Assembly (NCBI GenBank): GCA_963846565.1
Contig: CAWJWL010000001.1
Coordinates: 372,001 to 436,000 of the forward strand
From: WHSW01 sp963846565
Lineage (GTDB): Bacteria > Actinomycetota > Thermoleophilia > Solirubrobacterales > 70-9
Length of the DNA: 64,000 bases
Direction: 5' to 3'
Each line of letters starts with the position of its first letter. The stretch's first letter is position 1. Both the position numbers and the translations under genes were made by a program. The notes below the pieces were generated by a model. The model was not told where the DNA came from, made no database searches, and worked only from the letters and a program-made list of their open reading frames with translations. This document shows positions 35,654-44,103 of this stretch, in pieces.

Positions 35654-38041
35654 TCAGCCGCCGGTGCCCGAGCACGGTGCGCCGGCGGCGAAGTCCGGTG
35701 GCGGCGCCCCGCCGGTGGCCCAGCTCGTCGGCGTGGACGAGAGCTCGTAGCGAAGCTGTGAATCGGCTCCGAGCTCCCCGGCGCGGACCCAAGAGCGCTC
35801 GAGCGGGACGCCGTCGAGCGTCACCGAGCTCACGTAGGGGCGCTTGCGTCCGGCTCCCGGCGCCACCAAGGTGAGCCTGCGGCCGCCGCCGAGGCGGATC
35901 TCCGCACGGGCGAACGCGGGCGTCGAGAGCGCGAGCAGGTCGGTCCCGGGGACGACGGGGTAGAGGCCGAGTGCCGAGAACGCGTACCAGGCCGACAGCG
36001 ATCCGAGGTCGTCGTTGCCCGGAAGGCCGCCGGCCCCGGCGCCGTAGAGCTCCCTCTGCGCCCGGCGGATTGCCTCCTGTGCGGCGGCGGGGCGGCCGAG
36101 CCAGTTGTAGATCCACGGCGTGTGCAGCGTCGGCTCGTTGCCGAGGAAGGCGCGGGTCGAGTCGATCCCGGTGTTGAGTTCGGTGAGGAAGTCGTCGAGC
36201 CGCGCGGCCGCCACGGCACTCCCACCGAGCGCGGCGATCAGGCCGGGGAGGTCGTGGGGGGCCATCCACGTGTACTGCGCCGCGCTGCCCTCGGCGAAAC
36301 CGACGTCGGAGGTGGGGTCGCCGCCGGCGAAGGTGCCGCTCGACCGCCGCGGGGCCATCAGCCCCGTCGCCGGGTCGAGGGCGTTCTCCCACGCGGCCGA
36401 ACGGGCCAGGAACCGGGCGCGCAGCGGGGCGGCGCCCGCGGCCTCCGCGAGGCAGGAGATCGAGAAGTCGGCGAGCGCGTACTCGAGCGTGGTGGCGGCG
36501 CTGCCCCAGGCCAGCACGTGCGGGGCCGGCACGGCGGCGATCGGGTCGGCGTTGAGCTCGAAGGGGACGTAGCCGAGGGCCTGGTACTCGGCGAGGCCGG
36601 GACGCTGCGAGTAGCCACCGTCGAGCACGAGAGGCTTCGTCGCCCCTTCGACGGTGCGGGCGAGCGCGGCGCCGACGTCGAAGTCGCGAGCGCCCATCGC
36701 CCAGGCGCCGGCGATGATCGGGTCCGCGGGGTCGCCCGTCATCACGTTCGTGTGCCCGGCGGCCACCGGCCATTTCGGCAGCGCGCCGGACTCTTCGGCC
36801 GCGCCGAGCAGCGAACGGACCACGTCGGAGGTGAGGCGGGGCTCGAGCAGCGCGAGCAGCGGGATCTGGGTGCGGTAGACGTCCCAGCCCGAGATCTGGG
36901 AGTAGCGATCGCGCTTGCGGTCGCGCCCGACGCCGCCGTCGTAGCGCGGAAACGTTCCGGCGACGTCGCTGATCGTCGAGGGGTGGAGGAGCGAGTGGTA
37001 GAGCGCGGTCGCGAACGTCCGCTGCGCGCCGGCGCCGCCACCGCGGACGGAGACCGCGCCGAGTGCCTTCCGCCAGGCCCGGCGCGCAGCCGCGCGGACG
37101 GGCTCGAACGACTTCCCACCGACCTCGGCGCGCAGGTTGGCCCGCGCGGCGGCAACGCTCGTGAACGAGATCCCGACGCGAGCTTCGACGGTGCCGACGC
37201 CCCGGCCGAAGCCGACGTACGCGCCCGCCTGCGCCCCGCGGCCGGTGTCCTCGGCGGAGAGGTCGCCGCGGTTGAAGTCGTTGCCGCGCCAGGTCGCGCC
37301 GCTGTCGAAGCCGTGGTCGAAGCGGGCGACGAAATGGACCTCGTAGGAGTTCTGCTGTCCGCAGAAGCCGCCGGCACGGGTCGTGCCGCTGATCTCCCTG
37401 CGGCGCGGGTCGATCGTGACGCCGGCGAGCGTGTTCGGCGTCGCCGAGCCGCCGGCGTCGATCAGCAGATTTGCGGGGCCGCGTCCGGCAAACCCGAACC
37501 GCGCCACGCCGGAGTGCGGTGCGGCGGTCAACTCGACGCCGATCTGCTTGCGTGTCCCTGGGTCGAGCACGACCGTGTAAGTGCCTGGCTGAGCCGATTC
37601 CGAACGGTGGGAGAAGCGGGCCCGGTAGCGCGACCGGAGACCCCGGCCGCCGCGGCGCGCCGGCGACGCGTCGACGGGCTCTCGCGTCGGCATGAAGGGG
37701 AAGTCCTGAAGCTGGGGGCAGCCTGCCCCGCTCAGGCGGGTGAGGCTGAATCCCTCGATCGAGTTGTCGGAGTACGTGTAGCCGGCGGCGAAGTTGCCGC
37801 GCGAGGGGTGGGTGTCGGGGCTCCACGCCAGCGCGCCGAACGGCACGACGGCCCCGGGGAAGGTGTTCCCGGCGGCGCCTCCGGTGCCGAAGTCCGGCTG
37901 GCTGGCCTTCGTCCCGGTGAACGGATTGGCGAGGCCGAGGGGATCCGGCCCCGCGGCTGCGCCGGCTGCGCCCGCGCCGGCCAGCGTCACCGCGAGCAGC
38001 AGCAGACAAGCACTCGCTGCGCGCTTCGCTCCTGCTCCCAC
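35654..38041 (-). CDS. Secreted GH92 family alpha-mannosidase-like glycosidase
   Basis: 795 residues with a signal peptide ('ASACLLLLAVTLAGAGAAGA'). GH92 enzymes are Ca2+-dependent exo-alpha-mannosidases. The family pattern runs through the protein: 'PFTGTKASQPDFGTGGAAGN' and 'TFPGAVVPFGALAWSPDT' at the start, 'YSQISGWDVYRTQIPLLALL', 'ALEYALADFSISCLAEAAG', 'FLGNEPTLHTPWIYNWLGRP' and 'GLPGNDDLGSLSAWYAFSAL', the last two being core active-site regions. The GTG at 38041 is preferred because a minus-strand TACGAT box lies 6 nt upstream; a TTG at 38080 is possible. It is divergent from the SDR gene and sits inside the leucine region without an obvious functional link. Confidence 0.88.
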   Translation of the reverse strand: MGAGAKRAASACLLLLAVTLAGAGAAGAAAGPDPLGLANPFTGTKASQPDFGTGGAAGNTFPGAVVPFGALAWSPDTHPSRGNFAAGYTYSDNSIEGFSLTRLSGAGCPQLQDFPFMPTREPVDASPARRGGRGLRSRYRARFSHRSESAQPGTYTVVLDPGTRKQIGVELTAAPHSGVARFGFAGRGPANLLIDAGGSATPNTLAGVTIDPRRREISGTTRAGGFCGQQNSYEVHFVARFDHGFDSGATWRGNDFNRGDLSAEDTGRGAQAGAYVGFGRGVGTVEARVGISFTSVAAARANLRAEVGGKSFEPVRAAARRAWRKALGAVSVRGGGAGAQRTFATALYHSLLHPSTISDVAGTFPRYDGGVGRDRKRDRYSQISGWDVYRTQIPLLALLEPRLTSDVVRSLLGAAEESGALPKWPVAAGHTNVMTGDPADPIIAGAWAMGARDFDVGAALARTVEGATKPLVLDGGYSQRPGLAEYQALGYVPFELNADPIAAVPAPHVLAWGSAATTLEYALADFSISCLAEAAGAAPLRARFLARSAAWENALDPATGLMAPRRSSGTFAGGDPTSDVGFAEGSAAQYTWMAPHDLPGLIAALGGSAVAAARLDDFLTELNTGIDSTRAFLGNEPTLHTPWIYNWLGRPAAAQEAIRRAQRELYGAGAGGLPGNDDLGSLSAWYAFSALGLYPVVPGTDLLALSTPAFARAEIRLGGGRRLTLVAPGAGRKRPYVSSVTLDGVPLERSWVRAGELGADSQLRYELSSTPTSWATGGAPPPDFAAGAPCSGTGG

Positions 38042-38047
38042 AGCCGG

Positions 38048-38053
38048 ATCGTA
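38048..38053 (-). promoter_or_regulatory. -10 box of the GH92 gene
   Basis: Minus-strand TACGAT lies 6 nt before the GTG at 38041 and decides that start over the TTG at 38080. Confidence 0.5.
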
Positions 38054-38080
38054 GGCACCCGCGGGCCCGCGGCGGGGCAA

Positions 38081-38086
38081 TAGACT
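38081..38086 (+). promoter_or_regulatory. -10 box of the SDR gene
   Basis: TAGACT lies 9 nt before the ATG at 38096. Confidence 0.45.
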
Positions 38087-38095
38087 CGCGCGGCG

Positions 38096-38848
38096 ATGGC
38101 GCGAACGCTCGAAGGCCGCCGACTGCTGATCACCGGCGCCTCGTCGGGGATCGGCGAGGCCACGGCGCTCGCCACGGTCGCCGAGGGCGCCTCCGTCGCG
38201 CTCGGGGCGCGGCGCAAGGACCGCCTCGACGAGCTCGCGGTGAAGATCAACGACGGCGGCGGCAAGGCAGTCGCGATCGAGTCGGACATCACCGACGAGG
38301 AGCAGGCGAAGCGGTTGGTCGAAACGGCGCACGCCGAGCTCGGCGGCCTCGACTGTCTCGTCAACAACGCCGGCGTGATGCTGCTCGGCCCGCTCCAGGG
38401 AGCCGACCCGAGCGAGTGGCGGACGATGATCGAGGTCAACTGCCTCGGGCTCCTGTACTGCACGCACTACGCGCTGCCGCTGATCCGAGACGGCGGGGGA
38501 GGGGATGTGGTCAACGTCTCCTCGGTCGCCGGCCGGATCGCCGGGCTTGGATCGGGCGTCTACAACATGACCAAGTGGGGCGTGGTCGGCTACTCCGAGT
38601 CGCTCCGCCAGGAGGGCGCGATGATCGGCGTCCGCGTGACGCTGATCGAGCCCGGCTACGTCGAGACCGAGCTCCAGGGCCACAACAAGAACCCGATCGT
38701 GATCGAGCGGATGGAGAAGGAGCGCGAGAAGATGGGCGAGGTGCTCAAGGCCGCGGACATCGCCAACGCGATCGTCTACGCCGCGGGCCAGCCCAAGCAC
38801 GTCTCGATCAACGAGATCCTGGTCCGCCCGAGCCGCCAGTCGCGATAG
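38096..38848 (+). CDS. Short-chain dehydrogenase/reductase (classical SDR)
   Basis: 250 residues. Rossmann-fold oxidoreductase with TGxxxGIG ('LLITGASSGIGEATALA'), 'DCLVNNAGVMLLGPLQ', the catalytic Ser in 'VVNVSSVAGRIAGLGSGVYN' and the Tyr-Lys pair in 'YNMTKWGVVGYSESL'. The Arg in 'ALGARRKDRLDELA' after beta-2 suggests NADP(H) preference. It is close to the NADP-dependent SDRs related to YdfG-like serine/3-hydroxy-acid dehydrogenases, but the substrate is unknown. It has its own leaderless-type promoter and is followed by the regulator of the leu operon. Confidence 0.88.
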   Translation: MARTLEGRRLLITGASSGIGEATALATVAEGASVALGARRKDRLDELAVKINDGGGKAVAIESDITDEEQAKRLVETAHAELGGLDCLVNNAGVMLLGPLQGADPSEWRTMIEVNCLGLLYCTHYALPLIRDGGGGDVVNVSSVAGRIAGLGSGVYNMTKWGVVGYSESLRQEGAMIGVRVTLIEPGYVETELQGHNKNPIVIERMEKEREKMGEVLKAADIANAIVYAAGQPKHVSINEILVRPSRQSR

Positions 38849-38920
38849 AGCCGCTCGCCTCCGCCATCCACCGCGAGCCGCGAGCGGTTCGATCAAGCAG
38901 GCACACAAAGGCGTATGTGA

Positions 38921-38926
38921 TAGCGT
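38921..38926 (+). promoter_or_regulatory. -10 box of the XRE-cupin/leuCD operon
   Basis: TAGCGT lies 9 nt before the ATG at 38936. The tetranucleotide CGTA occurs three times around it (38912, 38924 and 38932), a possible but weak operator pattern. Confidence 0.45.
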
Positions 38927-38935
38927 ACAAACGTA

Positions 38936-39523
38936 ATGGGAACGGCGGGTACAGCTACCGCGACGCCCGGGATCGGCGCCCGGGCCCGCGCACTGCGCGA
39001 GGCAATGGACCTCTCGCTGCGTGACCTGGCCGAGCGCAGCGGGGTCTCCGCGCCGATGCTCTCCCAGGTCGAACGTGGCGAGACCAGCCCGACGCTCGCC
39101 ATCGCCGAGCGGATCGCCGCCGGCCTCGAGCTCAGCCTCTCGCAGCTTCTCCGCCTCGACGAGCGCGGGCACGTCGTCGTCACCCGCAGCTCCGAGCGCC
39201 GCGCCCGTAACCGCGGCGGTCACCGCACCGAGGAGCTGACGCCGCCGCTTCCGGGTCAGCGCGCCGACGTCTCGATGCACTCGCTCGAGCCGGGCGCCGC
39301 CACGGGCCGCACCGGGGACCCGCCGATGCACGAGCCCGGCGCCCGCGAGACCGCCGTCGTCCTCTCCGGCTCGCTGACCCTGCTGATCGACGACGAGCGC
39401 CACGACCTCGGCGAGGGCGACAGCGTCACCTTCGATGCCGATCTGCCGCACCACTTCAGCAACGAGGGCGACGTGGCGTCCACGTTCCTCGCCGTCGTCG
39501 CCGCCGGCCTGCGGAGGAGCTAG
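38936..39523 (+). CDS. XRE-cupin transcriptional regulator
   Basis: 195 residues. Residues ~14-70 are a Cro/CI helix-turn-helix ('ARALREAMDLSLRDLAERSG', 'VSAPMLSQVERGETSPTLAI', 'AERIAAGLELSLSQLL'). Residues ~115-190 are a cupin sensor domain ('MHSLEPGAATGRTGDPPMHE', 'TAVVLSGSLTLLIDDERHDL', 'DLPHHFSNEGDVASTF'). The class usually senses a small metabolite through the cupin. It lies 2 bp before leuC in the same direction, so it is co-transcribed with leuCD, the methyltransferase and leuB, and is a good candidate for their regulator (inference). Confidence 0.88.
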   Translation: MGTAGTATATPGIGARARALREAMDLSLRDLAERSGVSAPMLSQVERGETSPTLAIAERIAAGLELSLSQLLRLDERGHVVVTRSSERRARNRGGHRTEELTPPLPGQRADVSMHSLEPGAATGRTGDPPMHEPGARETAVVLSGSLTLLIDDERHDLGEGDSVTFDADLPHHFSNEGDVASTFLAVVAAGLRRS

Positions 39524-39525
39524 GG

Positions 39526-40896
39526 ATGGCCCTGAGCCTGTTCGAGAAGATCTGGAGTGCCCACGAGGTCGACGAGGGCCTGATCTACATCGACCTCCAC
39601 CTCGTCCACGAGGTCACCTCGCCGCAGGCGTTCGACGGTCTCCGCCTCGCCGGCCGCGAGGTCCGCCGCCCGGACAAGACGGTCGCCACCGCCGATCACA
39701 ACGTTCCCACCGACGGGACTCCGGTCGCGCGGATGATCGCCGACCAGCTCTCCCGCAAGCAGGTGGAGACCCTCGAGCGAAACTGCGAGGAGTTCGGTAT
39801 CCCGATCTACTCGCTCGGCTCCGAGCGGCAGGGGATCGTGCACGTGATCGGCCCCGAGCTCGGGATCAGCCAGCCGGGGATGACGATCGTCTGCGGCGAC
39901 AGCCACACCTCCACCCACGGCGCGTTCGGCGCGCTCGCCTTCGGCATCGGAACCTCGGAGGTCGAACACGTGCTCGCGACCCAGACCCTGGGCCAGCGCC
40001 GGCCGAAGACGATGCGGATCAACTACTCGGGCGAGCTCGGGCGCGGCGTCGTCGCCAAGGACCTGATCCTGGCCACGATCGGCCGGCTCGGAACGGGAGG
40101 AATGGTCGGACACGCCGTGGAGTACGCAGGGGACACGATCCGCGGGCTGACGATGGAGAACCGGATGACGATCTGCAACATGACGATCGAGGGCGGCGGT
40201 CGCGCGGGCATGATCGCGCCGGACGAGACGACGTTCGAGTGGGTCGAGGGCCGCACCGGGGCTCCGGCGGACTTCGACGCCGCGGTGGCCGGGTGGCGGG
40301 ACCTGCCGACCGACGATGGCGCCGAGTTCGACGCCGAGGTCGAGGTCGACGCCGCCTCGCTCTCCCCGATGGTCACCTGGGGGACGAACCCGGGGCAGGT
40401 CGTCGAGGTGACCGCGAGCGTCCCCGAGCCGACGACGGAGAACGAGGAGCGCGCGCTCCGCTACATGGCCCTCGAGCCGGGCCGGGCGATCCAGGAGATC
40501 GAGCTCGACCGCGTCTTCATCGGCTCCTGCACGAACTCGCGGATACAGGACTTGCGCGAGGCGGCGTCGATGGTCGAGGGCCGCAAGGTTGCGAGCACGC
40601 TCGAGGCGATGGTCGTCCCGGGCTCGGCCGCCGTGAAGGCCGAGGCTGAGGCGGAGGGGCTCGACGAGGTCTTCCGCGCCGCCGGGTTCGACTGGCGCAG
40701 CGCCGGCTGCTCGATGTGCCTGGGGATGAACCCCGACATCCTCTCGCCGGGCGAGCGCTGCGCCTCGACCTCGAACCGCAACTTCGAGGGCCGCCAGGGC
40801 AAGGGCGGGCGTACGCACCTCGTGAGCCCGAAGATGGCCGCGGCGGCGGCGATCGAGGGCAGGTTCGTGGACATTCGGGAGTGGGACGCCGCCTGA
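39526..40896 (+). CDS. leuC: 3-Isopropylmalate dehydratase large subunit
   Basis: 456 residues. Aconitase-family [4Fe-4S] enzyme isomerising 2- to 3-isopropylmalate with LeuD, and by family knowledge able to act on citramalate for the CimA route. Substrate-binding 'VCGDSHTSTHGAFGALAFGI' and the cluster cysteines in 'VFIGSCTNSRIQDLREAA' and 'SAGCSMCLGMNPDILSPGER' are all present. 'STSNRNFEGRQGKGGRTHLV' is the usual end block. Start ATG 39526 has a purine-rich Shine-Dalgarno inside the end of the regulator gene. The stop overlaps leuD by one base (TGATG). Confidence 0.97.
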   Translation: MALSLFEKIWSAHEVDEGLIYIDLHLVHEVTSPQAFDGLRLAGREVRRPDKTVATADHNVPTDGTPVARMIADQLSRKQVETLERNCEEFGIPIYSLGSERQGIVHVIGPELGISQPGMTIVCGDSHTSTHGAFGALAFGIGTSEVEHVLATQTLGQRRPKTMRINYSGELGRGVVAKDLILATIGRLGTGGMVGHAVEYAGDTIRGLTMENRMTICNMTIEGGGRAGMIAPDETTFEWVEGRTGAPADFDAAVAGWRDLPTDDGAEFDAEVEVDAASLSPMVTWGTNPGQVVEVTASVPEPTTENEERALRYMALEPGRAIQEIELDRVFIGSCTNSRIQDLREAASMVEGRKVASTLEAMVVPGSAAVKAEAEAEGLDEVFRAAGFDWRSAGCSMCLGMNPDILSPGERCASTSNRNFEGRQGKGGRTHLVSPKMAAAAAIEGRFVDIREWDAA

Positions 40897-41459
40897 TGGA
40901 CGCCGTTGAAATCATCGAAGGCAAAGTCAGCCACCTCGACCGCGACGACGTCGACACCGACCAGATCATCCCGAAGCAGTTCCTGAAGCGGGTCGAGCGG
41001 ACCGGCTTCGGCGAGTTCCTCTTCTACGACTGGATCCGGGACGGGGAGATCGAGCTCGAACCCAACCCCGTTCTCGTCACCGGGCACAACTTCGGCTGCG
41101 GCTCCTCGCGCGAGCATGCGCCGTGGGCGCTCGAGGACTTCGGCTTCCGGGCGGTGATCGCGCCGTCCTTCGCCGACATCTTCTACGGCAACTGCACCAA
41201 GATCGGGCTGCTCCCGGTGATCCTCTCCGAGGAGCACTGCCGCGGAATCGCCGAGGCCGGTGCGGTGCGGATCGACCTCGACGACCAGACGGTGGACTAC
41301 GAGGGCGGCGTGGTCCGCTTCGACATCGACGAGGAGGTCAAGCATCGCCTGCTCGGCGGGCTCGACGACATCGGGGTCACGCTCCAGAACATCGGGGCGA
41401 TCGACGCCTTCGAGGCAGCCGGCAGGGCCGACCACGGACCGGTGACGACGGCGCTGTGA
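40896..41459 (+). CDS. leuD: 3-Isopropylmalate dehydratase small subunit
   Basis: 187 residues, the swivelling small subunit of LeuCD. Family marks are 'DVDTDQIIPKQFLKRVERTG', 'FNFGCGSSREHAPWAL'-type 'NFGCGSSREHAPWALEDFGF' and 'APSFADIFYGNCTKIGLLPV'. The ATG at 40896 overlaps the leuC stop (TGATG), and the 3' end overlaps the methyltransferase start by GTGA, so translation of the operon is tightly coupled. In-frame sequence further upstream lies within leuC and is not used. Confidence 0.97.
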   Translation: MDAVEIIEGKVSHLDRDDVDTDQIIPKQFLKRVERTGFGEFLFYDWIRDGEIELEPNPVLVTGHNFGCGSSREHAPWALEDFGFRAVIAPSFADIFYGNCTKIGLLPVILSEEHCRGIAEAGAVRIDLDDQTVDYEGGVVRFDIDEEVKHRLLGGLDDIGVTLQNIGAIDAFEAAGRADHGPVTTAL

Positions 41460-42223
41460 GCGAGGAAACCGCCGACTGGCAGGGCGCGGCGTACCACCGC
41501 GTCGCGGACCCGCAGGAGGAGTGGGGCCGCGAGGTGCTCTCGCGCTTCGAGCTCAGCGGGAACGAGACCGTGCTCGACGCCGGCTGCGGGAGCGGACGGG
41601 TCACGCGCCTGATCGCGGAGCTCGTCCCCGAGGGCCGGGTCATCGGGGTCGACGCATCGCCGTCGATGATCGAGACAGCGCTCGAGCAGCTCGCCGGCTT
41701 CGGCGACCGGGTCGACCTGATCGTTGCCGACCTGACCGACCTGGTCCTGCCGAGCCCGGTCGACGCGATCTTCTCCAACGCCACCTTCCACTGGATTCTC
41801 GACCACGAGCGCCTCTTCGCCCGCCTCCACGCGGCGCTCCGCGAGGGTGGGGTGATGGAGGCCCAGTTCGGCGGCCAGGACAACGTCGCCGAGTGGAAGC
41901 GGGCGATCGAGGCCGCCGAGGGAGACGAGCGCTTCTCCGCGTACCTGCGCGGCATGCCCGACACCTACAACTTCGCCTCCGTCGGGGACACCGAGGACCG
42001 GCTCAGGCGCGTCGGGTTCGAGGTCACGCGGATCTGGCTCGAGAACCGCACGGTGACTCCGTCGGAGCCCGAGGAATACGTGCGCCATGTCGGCCTAGCG
42101 AAGCACCTTCACCGGCTGCCCGAGAACCTCCACGATGAGTTCACCGAGGCGGTGCTCCTCTCGATGCCCCGGCCGCTGACGCTCGAGTACGTGCGCCTCA
42201 ACGTCTCCGCGAGAAAGCCTTGA
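41456..42223 (+). CDS. Class I SAM methyltransferase (trans-aconitate methyltransferase-like)
   Basis: 255 residues, GTG start overlapping leuD (GTGA). SAM-binding motif I is 'NETVLDAGCGSGRVTRLIAE', followed by 'GRVIGVDASPSMIETALEQL' and 'VDAIFSNATFHWILDHERLF', the pattern of trans-aconitate 2-methyltransferases (Tam). Its place between leuD and leuB, with 4-bp overlaps on both sides, suggests it acts on a leucine-pathway intermediate or by-product of the dehydratase. The yeast Tmt1 enzyme methylates 3-isopropylmalate as well as trans-aconitate, so 3-isopropylmalate is a reasonable but untested substrate. Confidence 0.82.
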   Translation: MSEETADWQGAAYHRVADPQEEWGREVLSRFELSGNETVLDAGCGSGRVTRLIAELVPEGRVIGVDASPSMIETALEQLAGFGDRVDLIVADLTDLVLPSPVDAIFSNATFHWILDHERLFARLHAALREGGVMEAQFGGQDNVAEWKRAIEAAEGDERFSAYLRGMPDTYNFASVGDTEDRLRRVGFEVTRIWLENRTVTPSEPEEYVRHVGLAKHLHRLPENLHDEFTEAVLLSMPRPLTLEYVRLNVSARKP

Positions 42224-43266
42224 GCCCGCGCATCGTCCTCCTCCCGGGCGACGGTATCGGCACCGAGATCGTCGCCGCGACACGCCGGGTGCTCGACGCC
42301 GTCGGCGAGTTCGACTACGAGGAGCACACGGTCGGCGGCGCGTCGATCGACTCGAGCGGTACCGCGCTCACCGCCGATGTCCTCGAGGCGTGCAAGCGCG
42401 CCGACGCCGTCCTCCTCGGCGCCGTCGGCGGGCCGAAGTGGGACACGACCGATCCCGACGCGCCGCGTCCCGAGCAGGGCCTGCTCGGCCTGCGCAAGGG
42501 GCTCGGCCTGTTCGCGAACCTGCGGCCGGTGAAGCCGATCGAGGCGCTGCTCGACGCGAGCCCGCTGCGCCGCGAGCGGATCGCGGGTACCGACCTCCTC
42601 GTCGTTCGCGAGCTGACCGGCGGCATCTACTTCGGCGAGAAGACGAGGACCGAGACCGGGGCGATCGACGCCTGCGAGTACACGACAGAGGAGATCGAAC
42701 GGATCGCACGGGTCGCATTCGAGGCGGCCGGGCGCCGCTCCGGCAGGGTGACCTCGGTCGACAAGGCGAACGTGCTCGAGACGTCCCGGCTCTGGCGCGA
42801 GGTCGTCGGCGGGGTCGCGGGGGAGTTTCCGGCCGTCGAGCTCGACCACATGCTGGTCGACAACGCGGCGATGCAGCTCGTCTCCGATCCGACCCGCTTC
42901 GACGTGATCCTGACCGAGAACATGTTCGGCGACATCCTCTCCGACGAGGCGGCGATGCTCACCGGCTCGCTCGGGATGCTGCCCTCGGCGAGCCTCGGCG
43001 GCGACGGGCCCGGGCTCTTCGAGCCGGTCCACGGCTCCGCCCCCGACATCGCCGGCCAGGGGATCGCCAACCCGCTCGCCACGTTTCTCTCGGCCGCGAT
43101 GCTGCTGCGCGACGGGCTTGGATTGGCCGACGAAGCGACGGCGCTCGAGGCGGCGGTCGAGGAGGCGCTCGGACGCGGACTGCGGACGAGCGATCTCGCC
43201 GTTGCCGGCGAGGATGCCGTCGGGACCGACGAGATCACCGACGCAGTGATCGCCGGACTCGGCTAG
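42220..43266 (+). CDS. leuB: 3-Isopropylmalate dehydrogenase
   Basis: 348 residues, TTG start overlapping the methyltransferase stop (TTGA). Oxidatively decarboxylates 3-isopropylmalate with NAD+. Marks: 'IVLLPGDGIGTEIVAATRRV', 'LLGLRKGLGLFANLRPVKPI', 'VVRELTGGIYFGEKTRTETG', 'TSVDKANVLETSRLWREVV', 'VILTENMFGDILSDEAAMLT' and 'EPVHGSAPDIAGQGIANPLA'. Normal length for the bacterial type. Last gene of the XRE-leuC-leuD-methyltransferase-leuB operon; the following 210 bp contain a compound hairpin that probably ends the transcript. Confidence 0.97.
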   Translation: MSPRIVLLPGDGIGTEIVAATRRVLDAVGEFDYEEHTVGGASIDSSGTALTADVLEACKRADAVLLGAVGGPKWDTTDPDAPRPEQGLLGLRKGLGLFANLRPVKPIEALLDASPLRRERIAGTDLLVVRELTGGIYFGEKTRTETGAIDACEYTTEEIERIARVAFEAAGRRSGRVTSVDKANVLETSRLWREVVGGVAGEFPAVELDHMLVDNAAMQLVSDPTRFDVILTENMFGDILSDEAAMLTGSLGMLPSASLGGDGPGLFEPVHGSAPDIAGQGIANPLATFLSAAMLLRDGLGLADEATALEAAVEEALGRGLRTSDLAVAGEDAVGTDEITDAVIAGLG

Positions 43267-43340
43267 CCGGGGGCCGGCCGGACATATCTCCGCGCCACGT
43301 CCTCGCCCGCGCCCCGGCGTGCGGGCGTGGGCCGAAGACC

Positions 43341-43393
43341 GCGAACTGTCGGCGTTCAGTCCGGTGGGGCGGGACTGAAGTCCGGCAGTTCGC
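43341..43393. terminator. Compound stem-loop after leuB
   Basis: GCGAACTGTCGG (43341-43352) pairs with CCGGCAGTTCGC (43382-43393) at 11 of 12 positions. Inside it TTCAGTCC pairs with GGACTGAA, with a short G-rich loop. It probably ends the leuCDB transcript, though no T-run follows. The rest of 43267-43476 also holds a CCACG.../...CGTGG hairpin at about 43295-43330 and no gene. Confidence 0.55.
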
Positions 43394-43463
43394 AGGGGGC
43401 GGCGGGATCAACCGCTAGGTCGCCATGCCCGCGCGAGCGGGTTTGAATTTTCGCCCGCGCAGG

Positions 43464-43469
43464 TAGTTG
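43464..43469 (+). promoter_or_regulatory. -10-like box of the CAP gene
   Basis: TAGTTG lies 7 nt before the GTG at 43477. The last base departs from TANNNT, so it is weaker than the others. Confidence 0.35.
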
Positions 43470-43476
43470 GGCCGCC

Positions 43477-44103
43477 GTGCCATTCGTTCGAACGGGCTGT
43501 GGCGCCGGCATGACGGGAATGGCGATCGCGCTTGCGCTCGCCGGCGCGACGCTGCCGGCCTTCACGTCGGCCGCCGGGAAGCACCCGGAGCGTCAGCACG
43601 CCTGCGGCGATCAGGTCACCACACCGCCCGCGGTGCTCGGCGAAGCGGACGCCGAGCGCGCCGTCCGGTGCCTGGTCAACCGGCGCCGGGCGGACGCCGG
43701 GGCATCGGCGCTTCACCGCAGCCCGACGCTGACCGTCGCCGCGCGCGCCCACTCGGCGTTCATGCAGCAAAGCGCCTGCTTCGATCACGTCTGTCCGGGC
43801 GAGGAGCCGCTCGAGGTCCGGCTCGCGTCCGCGGGCTACCTCGTCGACGCTCTGCGGCTCTGGCGCTATGGCGAGGCGATTGCCTGGGCCGCCGGCGACG
43901 GGGGCACGCCGCGGGGGATCGTTCGTCGGCTGATGGGCAGCCCGCCACACAAGCAACTGCTGCTCGATCCGCGCTTCGAGGAGATCGGCATCGGATTCAG
44001 ATACGGCACCTACCGCAGCGAGACCGAGGACGGCGGCCTCTACACGGTCGATGTCGGGCGCCGCGTGGGCGTCGCCGGACCGCTCGAAATGCGAGGGTTA
44101 TGA
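43477..44103 (+). CDS. Secreted CAP-domain (SCP/PR-1-like) protein
   Basis: 208 residues, GTG start, with a signal peptide ('MTGMAIALALAGATLPAFTS'). The mature protein is a single CAP domain: 'AERAVRCLVNRRRADAGASA', 'LTVAARAHSAFMQQSACFDH', 'YGEAIAWAAGDGGTPRGIVR' and 'SPPHKQLLLDPRFEEIGIGF'. The CAP cavity His/Glu residues appear conserved. Bacterial CAP proteins are exported and of largely unknown function. The stop overlaps the next gene's start (ATGA). Confidence 0.88.
   Translation: MPFVRTGCGAGMTGMAIALALAGATLPAFTSAAGKHPERQHACGDQVTTPPAVLGEADAERAVRCLVNRRRADAGASALHRSPTLTVAARAHSAFMQQSACFDHVCPGEEPLEVRLASAGYLVDALRLWRYGEAIAWAAGDGGTPRGIVRRLMGSPPHKQLLLDPRFEEIGIGFRYGTYRSETEDGGLYTVDVGRRVGVAGPLEMRGL

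Noticed and set aside
41123..41455. Longer N-terminus for the methyltransferase inside leuD
   Set aside because: The extension is out of frame with leuD and Arg-rich; the GTG overlapping the leuD stop is the natural start.
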